Shown: positions 16,420 to 25,582, counted from the stretch's first letter. The stretch: 64,000 nt of DNA from Halobacterium zhouii (GCF_021249405.1 NZ_CP089593.1:2046001-2110000); one strand, 5' to 3'. A program made the numbers and translations. The notes: generated by a model from the letters alone, not told the origin.

Positions 16420-19230
16420 ATGGCACAGTCGGAAGAATCCGGTGAGGAACACCGTGTAGAACTGACGCGTCGAACACTCATGCAGGCAATGGGCGTCGCG
16501 GCTGGCGGCGGCTTACTCGGCACGGCCGGTTCGAGCGTGGCATCCGCGGCGACCGGCGACACACACGACGCGTTCCGGAACTGGCGCGCAATCGAGGCCC
16601 AGAAGGTGTGGGACCGGGGCTATCGCGGCCGCTCGGACCGCACCATCGCGCTGACGGACTCCGGACTCGACGCACGGCACCCCGACATCGGCCCCTGGAA
16701 CGGCGTGAAGGCGTTCACGGAAGGCGACGAGTTGAAACTCACGAAACCCGCGAACAACGACGTCTCGCGCGTGAAATCCGGGGAGACTGAACAGTACACC
16801 GGGACGATGAGTTCCGGGACCTTCGCCACGGGCGAGGAGAAGCACGTCGAGTTCGTCACGCCGAGCGACGTGGACGAACTCGACTCCACGCTCTCGTGGA
16901 GTCCCGTCGACCAGAACGACCTCGAGTTCCGTCTCGACGTGTGGACCGGCAGTCGCTGGGAGACGGAAGCGCGGGCCGCGACGGGGAGCCAACCCGAGAA
17001 ACTCCTCCAGATTCCCGTCGAGAGCGAGACGAAGTACCGCTACGTCATCGAGGCGTACCTCAACACCACGACTGACTACGAGATCAGCGGCACGTACTAC
17101 GACATCGAGGGCACCGTCACGACCTACGACGACAGCGTCGTCTTCGAGGACACCTCGGGGACGCCCACCGCGGACACGCCGAAAGCGGTCGGCTGGTACG
17201 ACGCCGAGTCTCGCTACGGTCTCTACGACCGGCCACGCGACCCCAACGGGCACGGGTCGCACTGCTCGTCCATCATGGGCGGCACCGGCCGCGCGAGCGC
17301 CATCGACGGGTCGGCGTTCACCACCGAGCAACCGGAAACCGCACTCTCCAAGGTGACGAACGCGACGCTCACCTACGGGGTCGACGTCGAGGCGGGCACT
17401 GGTCTGGTCGGCGCGGCGTACGGCGAACTCGTCGAGCTTCGTCTGTACGACCCCGACGGGAATCAGATCGACAGTTCGGGCGTCGGCGTCGACGACAGTT
17501 CGACGTGGGACGTGAACACCGTCGAGCAACCGGCGACCGTGTCGGGAACGTACACGTTCGAAATCGCGCCGGCCGACGGCGAGGACGCGAGTGCTGCCTA
17601 CGTCGAACGCGTCGGCTACGGACCCTTCCTCGACCCCGACGCGACGGCGGCCGACCGCCTCGACGGGCCGACCGACGGCGTGCACACCGGGTTCGCGCCC
17701 GACCAGAGTCTCCTCTGCCTGCAGGGGCTCTCTGGCCCGGCCGAGGACCTCGGTCGGTTCGCCGGCCAGTTCGCGGACACGTTCAACATGCGCGCCGTGA
17801 ACATGTCCTGGGGCTACGTCGGCGGCCTGCCACTCGGTGCCGCAGCAGGCACCTTCGACCGCATCCCCGCCGTCATCAAGGACATCGCGCAGGAGGGAAT
17901 TCTCACGCTCGCCGCCGCGGGCAACGCCGCGACGCCGGTCAACGGCAACGGCTCCCCGGCGATTGCCGACGAAGCCGTCTCGGTCGTCGCGACCGGGCCG
18001 CTCGACGGCATCTCGGGCTACTCCTCCGGCGGTATCGGCGGTATCGACGAGGACGAGGAGGAGGCCTACATGAAACCCGACGTCTCAGCGCCCGGCGGAA
18101 CGCTCACGGACGTCATCACCGCCGGGAAGAACGGACAGGCCGACGTGAGCGAATCCGAGCAACCGCCGATTCGTGACTACACCGGGAAAGCCGGAACGTC
18201 GATGGCGACGCCGTTCACGACCGGCGCGACCGGTCTCGTCGCGCAGGCGATGGAGGAGGACGGCGGCCCGCGCCTCGGCCTCCCAGCCCCAGCGGACACC
18301 ACTCTCGACGACGTGTTCCGGCTGAAGCAGTTGCTGCTGGCGACGGCGTCCGAGACGGTGTTCACGGCCGCGCCGTACCACCGCGCGAAGACGCCGACCT
18401 ACGACTTCGGTGGGCGCGACCCCTACGAGGGCTTCGGCCGACTGAATCCCGATGCTGCCGTCGACGCGGCGACGCGTGAACTCTCGGGAACCACGAGCGA
18501 GCAACTCGGTCTCGACCTCCCGACGGACTCGCGCGCTGTCGCCGGCTACGTCGACCTCGGCGTCGGCGAACTGGAGGCGAGCGTGGAGTTCACCGGCTAC
18601 GAGGGGAGCGACGCCGACGTCACCGACGGCGTTCCGCACGTCGACCTCTTCGTCTACGACGGCGGCGCCCCCGCCGAACACGGCGAACCGAACATCGTCG
18701 ACCGCGCCGCCGGCGTCGCGGGGTCGGCGTCTGTCTCGGCGGCCGAGCAGCGGGGCGGTGGCGGGTCGACGTACCTCGTCGTCGCCAAACTCGTCGACGT
18801 GCCCGGTGGAGCCAACGGCGACGACGTGCAGGCGAACGTCGACCTCACTGTGGACAAGCGCGCCGGCGTTCGCGCTCGCGGCAACCGAACTGAAGACGAC
18901 GGCGTGCTCGGAGCAGGCATCACGTCCACCGTCGAGGTCACCGTCGAACCCGACGCCGACGTGGCGGTCCGCGACGTCATCCCCGAGGAATGGACCGTCC
19001 TCAGCGACGACATCCTGTTGGGCACCGACGAGGAGGCGGGCGTGACGTACGTCGACCTCGGAGACGCGCCCGCTGGCGAGCAGACCACCTTCACGTACGA
19101 GGTCGAGTCCCCGACCGACCTGCTGGACCTCTCGAAGGCCCACCTGTTCGGACCGGTGCAGGTCGACGACGGGAGCGGGTGGAGCGGCGTTTCCGGCACG
19201 ACCGGAACGAAGACAGTCGACGGCGACTGA
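16420..19230 (+). CDS. Tat-exported subtilisin-like serine protease (S8), multidomain
   Basis: A 936-residue secreted protease. The N-terminus has a twin-arginine signal, TRRTLMQAMGVAAGGGLLG, with a probable cleavage after ASAATG near residue 45. The catalytic triad is Asp in ALTDSGLDARHPD (about residue 79), His in NGHGSHCSSIMGG (about 277) and Ser in GTSMATPFTTGATG (about 593). There are two insertions. One of about 190 residues between Asp and His contains a PPC-like beta-sandwich. A second between His and Ser contains another (TYGVDVEAGTGLVGAAY). The oxyanion Asn is in LTLAAAGNAATPV. The C-terminal 250 residues are beta-rich with a COG1361/CARDB-like region. No propeptide is obvious. The family is secure; the substrate is unknown. 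Confidence 0.9.
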   Translation: MAQSEESGEEHRVELTRRTLMQAMGVAAGGGLLGTAGSSVASAATGDTHDAFRNWRAIEAQKVWDRGYRGRSDRTIALTDSGLDARHPDIGPWNGVKAFTEGDELKLTKPANNDVSRVKSGETEQYTGTMSSGTFATGEEKHVEFVTPSDVDELDSTLSWSPVDQNDLEFRLDVWTGSRWETEARAATGSQPEKLLQIPVESETKYRYVIEAYLNTTTDYEISGTYYDIEGTVTTYDDSVVFEDTSGTPTADTPKAVGWYDAESRYGLYDRPRDPNGHGSHCSSIMGGTGRASAIDGSAFTTEQPETALSKVTNATLTYGVDVEAGTGLVGAAYGELVELRLYDPDGNQIDSSGVGVDDSSTWDVNTVEQPATVSGTYTFEIAPADGEDASAAYVERVGYGPFLDPDATAADRLDGPTDGVHTGFAPDQSLLCLQGLSGPAEDLGRFAGQFADTFNMRAVNMSWGYVGGLPLGAAAGTFDRIPAVIKDIAQEGILTLAAAGNAATPVNGNGSPAIADEAVSVVATGPLDGISGYSSGGIGGIDEDEEEAYMKPDVSAPGGTLTDVITAGKNGQADVSESEQPPIRDYTGKAGTSMATPFTTGATGLVAQAMEEDGGPRLGLPAPADTTLDDVFRLKQLLLATASETVFTAAPYHRAKTPTYDFGGRDPYEGFGRLNPDAAVDAATRELSGTTSEQLGLDLPTDSRAVAGYVDLGVGELEASVEFTGYEGSDADVTDGVPHVDLFVYDGGAPAEHGEPNIVDRAAGVAGSASVSAAEQRGGGGSTYLVVAKLVDVPGGANGDDVQANVDLTVDKRAGVRARGNRTEDDGVLGAGITSTVEVTVEPDADVAVRDVIPEEWTVLSDDILLGTDEEAGVTYVDLGDAPAGEQTTFTYEVESPTDLLDLSKAHLFGPVQVDDGSGWSGVSGTTGTKTVDGD

Positions 19231-19326
19231 CGCTTCGGCGCTCGGGCCGGGGTGTCGGCCGGCGTCCGGGCCCGTGTGCGTTCTCGAGGCCGAGAATCTT
19301 TGTCGATGCGGGTTTACAGACCGGAC

Positions 19327-19938
19327 ATGCGCCAACTCGACAGCTGTGACTTCTGTGGCAACACGCCGGAGGGCGTCTTCGAGGTCGTGCCCGCGTCCGT
19401 CGCGGGCGACGCCCGCCGACTCGCGCTCTGTGCGGACTGCCGGGAGACCCTGGAGTCCGTGACCGAACCACTACTCGCCGCCGCAGAGTCCGCCGGAACG
19501 GCAGACTCGTCCCCGAGCGGTACGAGCGACGCGACCGAAACCACCGATTCGCCAACGCGCGACGGGTCCGCCGATGCCACGGGCGACCAGCGCACCGGTG
19601 CCACCGCCGCCGATACCGCGGGCGACCAGCACGCCGATGCAGCGAGCGGCGAGTCGACGGCATCCGAGGACGACGCCGTCACCATCGGCGACGCGGAGTC
19701 GAGTCACCAGCAGCGCGACCACGGCGACGCGGACGAACAACCCGAGCGGAAACCCCCGGGGTACGCGCAGGTCGTGCGTCTGCTCCAGAACCGGGACGGC
19801 GCGATGCCCCGCGGAGACCTGCGCGCGCTCGCGACGAACGCCTACGACCTCGGCGAGCGCGAGGTCGAGGAGGCAGTCACCGCCGCCGTGGATAACGGTG
19901 ACCTCCAGGAGACCAGCGACGGACTGCAGACGGAGTAG
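19327..19938 (+). CDS. zinc-finger and winged-helix protein with disordered linker
   Basis: A 203-residue protein. Residues 1-45 hold two CxxC pairs (CDFCGNTP and CADCRETLES), a likely zinc site. Residues 55-145 are a low-complexity Thr/Ser/Asp/Ala linker. Residues 150-203 form a winged-helix-like module (YAQVVRLLQNRDGAMPRGDLR, EVEEAVTAAVDNGDLQETSDG). This suggests a DNA- or RNA-binding regulator. The ATG at 19327 is chosen because it starts the zinc motif; upstream in-frame codons overlap the leader. It follows the subtilase by 96 nt in the same direction but has its own AT-rich promoter (GAATCTTTG). Family not recognised. Confidence 0.7.
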   Translation: MRQLDSCDFCGNTPEGVFEVVPASVAGDARRLALCADCRETLESVTEPLLAAAESAGTADSSPSGTSDATETTDSPTRDGSADATGDQRTGATAADTAGDQHADAASGESTASEDDAVTIGDAESSHQQRDHGDADEQPERKPPGYAQVVRLLQNRDGAMPRGDLRALATNAYDLGEREVEEAVTAAVDNGDLQETSDGLQTE

Positions 19939-19967
19939 CAGTCCGTCCGCCGCGAGCGGCCGCCGGT

Positions 19968-20609
19968 CTACAGTTCGCCCTTCGTCGACGGCGTGTCCGA
20001 GCGCCGGTCGTCGATGCGGGTCGCGTCGTCCAGCGCGCGCGCCACTCCCTTGAACAGCGCCTCTATCTCGTGGTGGGCGTTCTCGCCGGACACCTCGCAG
20101 TGTAGCGTCAGGCCCGCGTGCGTCGCGAACGTTCGGAAGAAGTGTCGCGCCATCACGCTCGTGAACTCGCCCACGGACTCCTGACTGAACGCGCCGCCAC
20201 TTCGCTGCGCTCGTGACGAGCCGCCAGTCGCTCTGCTCCCGGAGACCCCCTCGAACTCGAAGAGCGGGCGGCCCGAAACGTCCAGCACGACGCTCGCGAC
20301 GGCCTCGTCCAGTGGGACGCGGCGGTCCGCGAACCGCTCGATGGCGCGCTTCTCGCCGAGCGCCTCCGCGAACGCCTGTCCCAGCGCGATGCCCACGTCC
20401 TCGACCGTGTGGTGGTCGTCCACGTCCAGGTCGCCGTCACAGCGCACGGTCACGTCGAACAGGCCGTGTTTCGCGAACGACTCGAGCATGTGGTCGAAGA
20501 AGCCGATGCCCGTGTCCACGGTGCTGTCGCCGTCGCCGTCCACTGCCAGCGTCACTTCTACGTCCGTCTCCGCCGTCTCCCGGGTCACGGCGGCGCTCCG
20601 GTCAGTCAT
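19968..20609 (-). CDS. hisB: imidazoleglycerol-phosphate dehydratase
   Basis: Sixth step of histidine biosynthesis, converting imidazole glycerol phosphate to imidazole acetol phosphate, Mn-dependent. The 213-residue product has the signatures [60 protein letters not shown] and the closing STKGEL. Between FEFEGV and FSQESVGEF (about residues 120-139) is an extra Ser/Gly/Arg-rich insertion. Its DNA carries a GAGCGCAGCGAAG string like the filler inside repeat copy B. The insertion is in frame and precedes a conserved helix. Start ATG at 20609. hisA lies upstream on the same strand, and hisI lies at 54.3 kb, so the pathway genes are scattered. Confidence 0.95.
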   Translation of the reverse strand: MTDRSAAVTRETAETDVEVTLAVDGDGDSTVDTGIGFFDHMLESFAKHGLFDVTVRCDGDLDVDDHHTVEDVGIALGQAFAEALGEKRAIERFADRRVPLDEAVASVVLDVSGRPLFEFEGVSGSRATGGSSRAQRSGGAFSQESVGEFTSVMARHFFRTFATHAGLTLHCEVSGENAHHEIEALFKGVARALDDATRIDDRRSDTPSTKGEL

Positions 20610-20633
20610 ACGTGGTTGTTCGCGCGCTCCCAC

Positions 20634-20781
20634 AAGGACGTTCCGCTCGCGTGGATTTCTGCTGTCGGTAACTCTACAGCAGTCAACAACTTCCCCGAAA
20701 TCCCCCTCGGCCCCCTTCAGTCCACCCGCTACCGGGTGGTCAGTGGGCTACTGGACGGCGGAAAATCAGTCGTGCTGGTGC
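20634..20781. other. hisA-hisB spacer with three hairpins
   Basis: The spacer contains three inverted repeats: TGCTGT and ACAGCA around 20660-20681, CCACCCG/CGGGTGG with a 4-nt loop (around 20723-20740), and CAGT/ACTG just after it. CCCTTCAGTCCACCC recalls the inner motif of repeat copy A, so this may be a worn relic of the same family, or simply the hisA terminator and the hisB leader. Confidence 0.4.
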
Positions 20782-21507
20782 TCACTCTACGGCCGCCTGG
20801 GCTTCCTCGAGTGTGAAGTTGCCCTCGTAGAGCGCGGTGCCGACGACGACCGCTGCGGCGCCCGCCTCCTTCAACGCGACGACGTCGTCGACGTCCGCGA
20901 CGCCGCCGCTCGCGACGATGGGAATGTCGACGCGCTCCGCGAGTTCTCGGACGGGTTCGGTGCGCACGCCCGACTGCTGGCCTTCCACGTCCACGTTCGT
21001 GAACAGGATGGCGGCGGCGCCGAGGTCCGCGTAGCGCTCGGCGGCTTCGACGGGGTCGAGTCCTGTGCTCTCTGTCCACCCTTCGACGACGACTTCGCCG
21101 TCCTTCGCGTCGAGGCTGACCACCACGCTGCCCGGTTGCTCGGCGCTGATCTCCCCCACGATTTCGGGAGTCTCGATGGCCGCCGTGCCGAGGATGACGC
21201 GGTCCACGCCCCGGTCGAGGAGCGCGGCAGCGTCCTCGACAGTGCGGATGCCACCGCCCAGTTGTACGTCCACGTCGGTGGCGTCGAGGATGCGCTGGAC
21301 GGCCTCAGCGTTCGCTCGCGCCCCCTCGAAGGCGCCGTCGAGATCCACGAGGTGGAGCGTCCGGGCGCCCTCGTCCACCCAGCGCTCGGCGGCCTCGACC
21401 GGGTCGCCGTACCGGCGCTCGGTCCCGCGCTCACCCTGCACGAGCTGGACGACCTCGTTGTCCTGTACGTCCACCGCCGGGACCACCTCGAACGACTCGA
21501 AAGCCAT
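20782..21507 (-). CDS. hisA: phosphoribosyl-ProFAR isomerase
   Basis: Fourth step of histidine biosynthesis, an Amadori rearrangement of ProFAR to PRFAR. A 241-residue (beta/alpha)8 barrel. The catalytic Asp is in VVPAVDVQDNEVVQLVQG near residue 10. LHLVDLDGAFEG, the phosphate-binding QLGGGIRTVEDAA, the second half-barrel Asp in GWTESTGLDPVE and VASGGVADVDDVVALK complete the HisA pattern. The start is the ATG at 21507. The upstream extension is rejected because it overlaps the ferredoxin-side spacer. On the same strand as hisB, 172 nt upstream of it. Confidence 0.94.
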   Translation of the reverse strand: MAFESFEVVPAVDVQDNEVVQLVQGERGTERRYGDPVEAAERWVDEGARTLHLVDLDGAFEGARANAEAVQRILDATDVDVQLGGGIRTVEDAAALLDRGVDRVILGTAAIETPEIVGEISAEQPGSVVVSLDAKDGEVVVEGWTESTGLDPVEAAERYADLGAAAILFTNVDVEGQQSGVRTEPVRELAERVDIPIVASGGVADVDDVVALKEAGAAAVVVGTALYEGNFTLEEAQAAVE

Positions 21508-21653
21508 ACGGGCGATGCGAGTGCCGCACGCAAAAACCTCGCGCACGACCGGCCCGGGTGACGAATTACGGCCGGAAGACGCCGGAATCGACGGCGTCGG
21601 GGCGTCGCTCCGAACAATAAGTACTATGACTGCGGCCGTCGAATCGTCGGGTG

Positions 21654-22043
21654 ATGCCGACGGTTGAATACCTGAACTACGAGACGCTCGACGACCAGGG
21701 CTGGGACATGGACGACGACGACCTCTTCGAGAAAGCCGCAGACGCCGGTTTCGACGACGAGGACTACGGCACGCTCGACGTCGCGGAAGGCGAGTACATC
21801 CTCGAGGCTGCGGAAGCCCAGGGCTACGACTGGCCGTTCTCGTGCCGCGCCGGTGCGTGTGCGAACTGCGCGTCCATCGTGTTCGAGGGCGAAATCGACA
21901 TGGACATGCAGCAGATTCTCTCCGACGAGGAGGTCGAGGAGAAGAACGTGCGTCTGACCTGCATCGGGTCGGCGGCGACCGACGAGGTCAAGATCGTCTA
22001 CAACGCCAAGCACCTCGACTACCTGCAGAACCGCGTCATTTAG
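21654..22043 (+). CDS. halobacterial 2Fe-2S ferredoxin; 3' end is the provirus attachment site
   Basis: A 129-residue plant-type ferredoxin of the halophilic kind. It has an acidic N-terminal extension ([19 protein letters not shown]), then the cluster loop [19 protein letters not shown] with three cysteines, and the fourth in [10 protein letters not shown]. It transfers electrons, for example from pyruvate and 2-oxoglutarate oxidoreductases. ATG at 21654 ([14 protein letters not shown]). The last five codons encode Q-N-R-V-I and stop with TAG. The 13 bases AGAACCGCGTCAT here recur at 49547-49559, where they are followed by C-TGA, i.e. the same amino acids and a host-like stop. The provirus has therefore rebuilt the gene end with its own sequence. 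Confidence 0.95.
   Translation: MPTVEYLNYETLDDQGWDMDDDDLFEKAADAGFDDEDYGTLDVAEGEYILEAAEAQGYDWPFSCRAGACANCASIVFEGEIDMDMQQILSDEEVEEKNVRLTCIGSAATDEVKIVYNAKHLDYLQNRVI
22027..22039 (+). other. attL core in the ferredoxin gene
   Basis: AGAACCGCGTCAT, identical to 49547-49559. It covers codons for N-R-V-I of ferredoxin. To its right the sequence (T-TAG...) is element-derived and supplies the present stop codon. From 22044 to 22197 I see no gene, only AT-richer spacer beyond the two 3' ends. Confidence 0.85.
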
Positions 22044-22197
22044 ATTCGTAACGGCGTACAAACCGATGCACACGCTACGACATCGGTTCCCTCGTTAAGT
22101 ACGGAACCGTCGAAAACACGATTTAGACGCGTTTTCACGCCGCATTAGAAATACTGGTTGCATTGCCGGGCAGAACTCGTTGTGCACCGACAGTCAG

Positions 22198-22359
22198 TCA
22201 GTCGCGAGTGTAGACGTACGCGACTGCTGCGACGATAACGATGATGATGATACCGGTCAGTGGCGACAGCGTGAGACAAAGGTCACTGCCTTCGACACAA
22301 ATCGACGTGTGAGAGGTGACCTCCGGCCATGCATCAACAATCAAGCCACCGTCACTCAT
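22198..22359 (-). CDS. small single-TM protein
   Basis: A 53-residue protein starting MSDGGLIVDAWPEV with one strong C-terminal membrane helix, LSPLTGIIIIVIVAAVAYVY, and a short basic tail TRD. The ATG overlaps the stop of the 33-residue gene upstream (ATGA type). The first bases (ATGAGTGACGGTGG) are identical to those of another single-TM gene at 44895. It closes the leftward virion operon. Unknown function; the topology (N-out or N-in) cannot be settled. Confidence 0.65.
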   Translation of the reverse strand: MSDGGLIVDAWPEVTSHTSICVEGSDLCLTLSPLTGIIIIVIVAAVAYVYTRD

Positions 22360-22457
22360 CGCTCATCACCACGTTCGACGCCCGCTACTTCTTGCAGTTC
22401 TTGTTCTAGTTCTTCTCGACCACGTTCGATTCCACCGATGGTTTCTGTTGCTTGCAT
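22356..22457 (-). CDS. tiny charged helical protein
   Basis: A 33-residue ORF (MQATETIGGIERGREELEQE...) that would form one amphipathic, coiled-coil-like helix. Its ATG lies about 29 nt downstream of a TTAATAA TATA-like box in the repeated provirus promoter motif, and its stop overlaps the next start. This supports a leaderless, two-gene transcript. Too short for family assignment. Confidence 0.5.
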   Translation of the reverse strand: MQATETIGGIERGREELEQELQEVAGVERGDER

Positions 22458-22482
22458 TACGTAAATAACTAGAACATAGACA

Positions 22483-22495
22483 TTATTAACACTTC
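22483..22495 (-). promoter_or_regulatory. provirus promoter motif, copy 1
   Basis: On the minus strand GAAGTGTTAATAA, about 27 nt upstream of the tiny gene start at 22457. The same motif occurs at 26986-26998 and, with one extra T, at 31201-31214. The stretch 22496-22754 shows no gene; its minus strand is G/T-rich and holds the end of the ATPase operon. Confidence 0.6.
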
Positions 22496-22754
22496 CCACA
22501 ACACTGCAACAAACTCACGGCACTAACCGATCCACAAATCCCCGCGAACAACCAATACACGCGTTCACGCGTACAAACACGCAAACTAACACTCGCGGTG
22601 TCCGTTCCCCTCGAAACAAACGGATTGAGTGTCCGAACCAACAAACCGAATCGCCACACAGCGCTGGGACGGACACCGGACAGGCGGCACCCCTCCCCCT
22701 CCAAAGGCGCGCGACGCCCGCGCAACGCACGCACGCGAGCAAGGACTCTCGACC

Positions 22755-23900
22755 CTAACTGAGGCCGAGGTCTTCCAACTCATCCTCGTACCGCTGCTTC
22801 GCCCGACGCACCGTTCGAGACTTCACACCGTACTTCTCAGCAATCGCCGCCTGCGTCAACTCCGTCGTAGCGTCGAGAAGCGCCATCATCTCCCGCTCAT
22901 GCTCCTTAATCAGCTCATCCAACTCTTCCTGCGTAACGAGGTCTTCATCGTCGTCACCGTCCGCGTCGAAGATGAATTCCCCTTCGTCCCACGTCGAATA
23001 GTCATCGTAATTCGTTGGTGGGATGCCGGAGAGCGTCATCATCTCGCCCATGCCCTGCCGGTTCTTCACGTCCCGGTAGAACGTCGTTTTCTTCTCCGAC
23101 TCTTTGTGAATGAACGCGGTGCACAGTGCTCGCAGTGACGGGCCAATGTCCTTGCCGTCCTGGCCAATCAGGATCAAGTTCGCGTTTGCCTTTCGTGCGA
23201 GCTTCAGGAGCTTAGCAAGCGCTTTCGCCTTGTGCTGGTCTGAGCCGCTGCCGGTGAAGATTTGCGCGGCTTCGTCCACCACCATGATGAACTCATCCAG
23301 GTCTTCACCGGCCTGCATCCGCTCACGACGACTATCGAGAATCTCGACGATACGAGAGTAGTGGTCGATTTCCTCGTCGAGGTCGTCGCTGGTGAGGTTC
23401 GCCGCCATGCAGACGTTCTCACGCCCGTAAATCGACGCGAACACCTCCAGCAAGAGGAACGCGAAATCGGTCTTGCCAGCGCCCATGATCCCGTAAATAT
23501 AGCTGATGAACACAGGGATGTCTTCAATCAGCTTTTGGAGGCTCATGAGCGTCTGCATCCCCGAAACGTCCTTTTGGTAAGAAACGAGGCCCGAGAAGTA
23601 ATTCAACTGCCCCATGTTCCCGCTCAGGAGCGCGTCTGTCCCGGTGTCTGTCCCGTATTTGCGCTTGATTTCTCGGGCGAGTTCGGTGTCCCAGAAGCTG
23701 TCTGGCATGTCCCTCCCGTCGAACATCGGCGCATCAGCGTCGTACGCCTCGGCCTGGAACATCACGTAGTGACGCACGTCCTTGTTGGGTATCATCCCGA
23801 CAATCGGATGCACATCCCTGTGCTCCTGATTCGGGAGAGTGCCGAGCGCGTATTCGCGGAATTCGGCTTCAATCGGCTTTGAGGAAGCGTCGTCACTCAT
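22755..23900 (-). CDS. P-loop ATPase, VP8-like or Zot/FtsK-like, with C-terminal HTH
   Basis: A 381-residue ATPase. Walker A is YGIMGAGKTDFAFLLLEVF near residue 144. Walker B is the acidic FIMVVDEAAQIFTG near residue 210. ANLILIGQDGKDI is a likely sensor. Residues about 340-381 form a helix-turn-helix (LTQAAIAEKYGVKSRTVRRAK) typical of small DNA-binding tails. In pleolipoviruses the last conserved gene of the virion block (VP8) encodes a putative ATPase, and filamentous-virus Zot-type ATPases act in assembly; the position here fits either. The start is the ATG at 23900 (MSDDASSKPIEAEF), overlapping the stop of the 51-residue gene. The DNA-binding tail is unusual for a packaging motor. Confidence 0.75.
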   Translation of the reverse strand: MSDDASSKPIEAEFREYALGTLPNQEHRDVHPIVGMIPNKDVRHYVMFQAEAYDADAPMFDGRDMPDSFWDTELAREIKRKYGTDTGTDALLSGNMGQLNYFSGLVSYQKDVSGMQTLMSLQKLIEDIPVFISYIYGIMGAGKTDFAFLLLEVFASIYGRENVCMAANLTSDDLDEEIDHYSRIVEILDSRRERMQAGEDLDEFIMVVDEAAQIFTGSGSDQHKAKALAKLLKLARKANANLILIGQDGKDIGPSLRALCTAFIHKESEKKTTFYRDVKNRQGMGEMMTLSGIPPTNYDDYSTWDEGEFIFDADGDDDEDLVTQEELDELIKEHEREMMALLDATTELTQAAIAEKYGVKSRTVRRAKQRYEDELEDLGLS

Positions 23901-24048
23901 CGTCAATCACCCACTCAAAGTCGCGTTCTGCCGCAATAGTCCGACCAAGGCGCGTGCACCAGAAGTTGTCCGGCACACCTTCTTCGTCGCCCTGATAGTG
24001 CTCTTCAAGGAGCGAGACAAAGGCTCTCTCGGGGTCGTCACCGTTCAT
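23893..24048 (-). CDS. small acidic protein in virion operon
   Basis: A 51-residue protein (MNGDDPERAFVSLLEEHYQG...FEWVIDDE). It is wedged between two genes with overlaps at both ends: ATGA with the membrane protein upstream and a shared junction CGATGAGTGACG with the ATPase downstream. No cysteines apart from one, no TM helix. The tight coupling argues it is translated. Function unknown. Confidence 0.6.
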   Translation of the reverse strand: MNGDDPERAFVSLLEEHYQGDEEGVPDNFWCTRLGRTIAAERDFEWVIDDE

Positions 24049-24935
24049 TCGCCGTCACCTCCAGACGCGCCGTCGGGGTCTCGATACACCATTTCCGACT
24101 CCCCAGTGTTGCCCGCAGCGTTACTAACTGCGTACTCGTCAGGCAGCCGGTCTTGGACTTTGTCTTCGATAGTCGTCCAATCCGACCCAGTCTGCTCGTT
24201 CAGCGTTTCGGTGATGACGCCGTTGATTTCGTCCCCGTTCGGCACTGTGCCTTGCTGATGGCACATCACCAGGTATCGACCGAGCTTCTCCGTGATTTCA
24301 CGCACAATCGGCGTCCGGTTCATGCTCTCCTCGATACCCAGGTCTGCAAGCACGCTCAGCGTGGTTTCGACCCTCTTGAGGGTCTTTTTGAATGCGCGAA
24401 TTTCGTTTGGCGACGAACCGGCCATCCAGGACGTTCGCGCCGTGTTCGCCTCACTATCGTAATCCGTGCACTCGTACCCAGTTCCGAACTTGGTGGTGAT
24501 GTTGTGCAGCTGGTCTTTATCCACGGTTTTGTACAGCACATCACCGTCCTCGTCCACCGCGTGCGGTGCCTCAACCGTGAGATTCTCCCAGCGCTCTTGG
24601 CTCAGGATGTACCCGGCAGCGTCGCCTGTCGCCGGGTCTACGTCGTGCAAAGGTACGCCGAACTTGTTTTCGAGCCAGTCGAGAAGTGCCTTGCTCGGGT
24701 AGTACCCAATCGTGGCGCCGAGCGCGAGATACACCGTATACGGCGCAACCGCACTCGGAACACCGGTCTGCACTCCAATGTACTCCAGCGTCCCGACAAA
24801 CGCGGTCGAGACGATGAACAACAGTAGCACGTGCGCTTTGAACCATGACCCGACCCACACGACTGCGCCCTTCAGCGCGTTCAGGACGGTGCTGGTTCGG
24901 CTTTCCGAGTCGTTGGTAGTGTTTGTACTCGTCAT
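24045..24935 (-). CDS. membrane protein with two TM helices and soluble C-terminal domain
   Basis: A 296-residue protein. Helices lie at about residues 35-55 (AHVLLLFIVSTAFVGTLEYI) and 62-80 (VAPYTVYLALGATIGYYPS). A cytoplasmic or virion-internal domain of about 210 residues follows, mostly helical with KKTLKRVETTLSVLADLGIEESM in the middle. The tail is Gly/Asp-rich. By position (just upstream of the ATPase in the virion block) it corresponds to the ORF7-like membrane protein of pleolipoviruses, but I see no sequence motif that proves this. Start ATG at 24935, two bases after the upstream gene's stop. Confidence 0.65.
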   Translation of the reverse strand: MTSTNTTNDSESRTSTVLNALKGAVVWVGSWFKAHVLLLFIVSTAFVGTLEYIGVQTGVPSAVAPYTVYLALGATIGYYPSKALLDWLENKFGVPLHDVDPATGDAAGYILSQERWENLTVEAPHAVDEDGDVLYKTVDKDQLHNITTKFGTGYECTDYDSEANTARTSWMAGSSPNEIRAFKKTLKRVETTLSVLADLGIEESMNRTPIVREITEKLGRYLVMCHQQGTVPNGDEINGVITETLNEQTGSDWTTIEDKVQDRLPDEYAVSNAAGNTGESEMVYRDPDGASGGDGE

Positions 24936-24937
24936 GG

Positions 24938-25528
24938 TTAGAACACCTGCTTAGCGTCTTGCTCGCGCTTCCTGCGGCGTCGTAGCGTGATTGCAGCGAG
25001 CAGGATGAACACCGTGACCACACCCACAATGAGCGTCGCGACCTCGTTCGCTCCCGGCATCACAAACCGGGTGCCTTTGGTGAAGTTCTTCCACTCACGC
25101 TCAGACTTGACTGAAACACCGATTTCGTCCGTGGACTCACGGAAATCGTAGTGAATCGTATGCGTGCCGGCATCGAGACGATAGATGTCCCAATACCCGC
25201 CGCCGTCGTGGTACTCGTTGATCCTGATGATGTCGTCACGTTGTAGCGTCAAATCTACTTCAACGCCGCCCTCGACCCACCTGATGTCGTGGATTGTGAC
25301 GTGCCCGATTGTCGATACGGTCGTTCCTGTGTCAATACTACCGTCTCCGTCGGTCGTTGTGCCGTTCTCGCCGTTCTCTCCGTCCTCTACCGTCGTTTCA
25401 GTGGTTGTTGTTGGTGGTGTTTGTTGTGCGTTTGCTGACCCGACGAGCGCAAGCCCGGACACGGAAATCAGCAAAATTGAGAGGATGAGCGCGATTAGTT
25501 TGGCACGATTCAACTGTTGATTCGTCAT
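24938..25528 (-). CDS. exported, C-terminally anchored surface protein
   Basis: A 196-residue protein. The N-terminal signal peptide is LIALILSILLISVSGLALVGSANA (about residues 11-34) with a likely cleavage after ANA. A Thr/Glu/Gly-rich linker and a beta-rich ectodomain (IRWVEGGVEVDLTLQRDD, THTIHYDFRESTDEIGVSV) follow. A membrane helix VATLIVGVVTVFILLAAITL is followed by a basic tail RRRRKREQDAK. This is type I topology, outside cell or virion. It sits between the repeat-rich surface protein and the two-TM protein in the same transcript. Unknown family. Confidence 0.65.
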   Translation of the reverse strand: MTNQQLNRAKLIALILSILLISVSGLALVGSANAQQTPPTTTTETTVEDGENGENGTTTDGDGSIDTGTTVSTIGHVTIHDIRWVEGGVEVDLTLQRDDIIRINEYHDGGGYWDIYRLDAGTHTIHYDFRESTDEIGVSVKSEREWKNFTKGTRFVMPGANEVATLIVGVVTVFILLAAITLRRRRKREQDAKQVF

Positions 25529-25582
25529 AATTCTTAGTCCTGTATTTTGTGTCGTATAAGTTGGAAAAGTTGGTTAGAGCGT

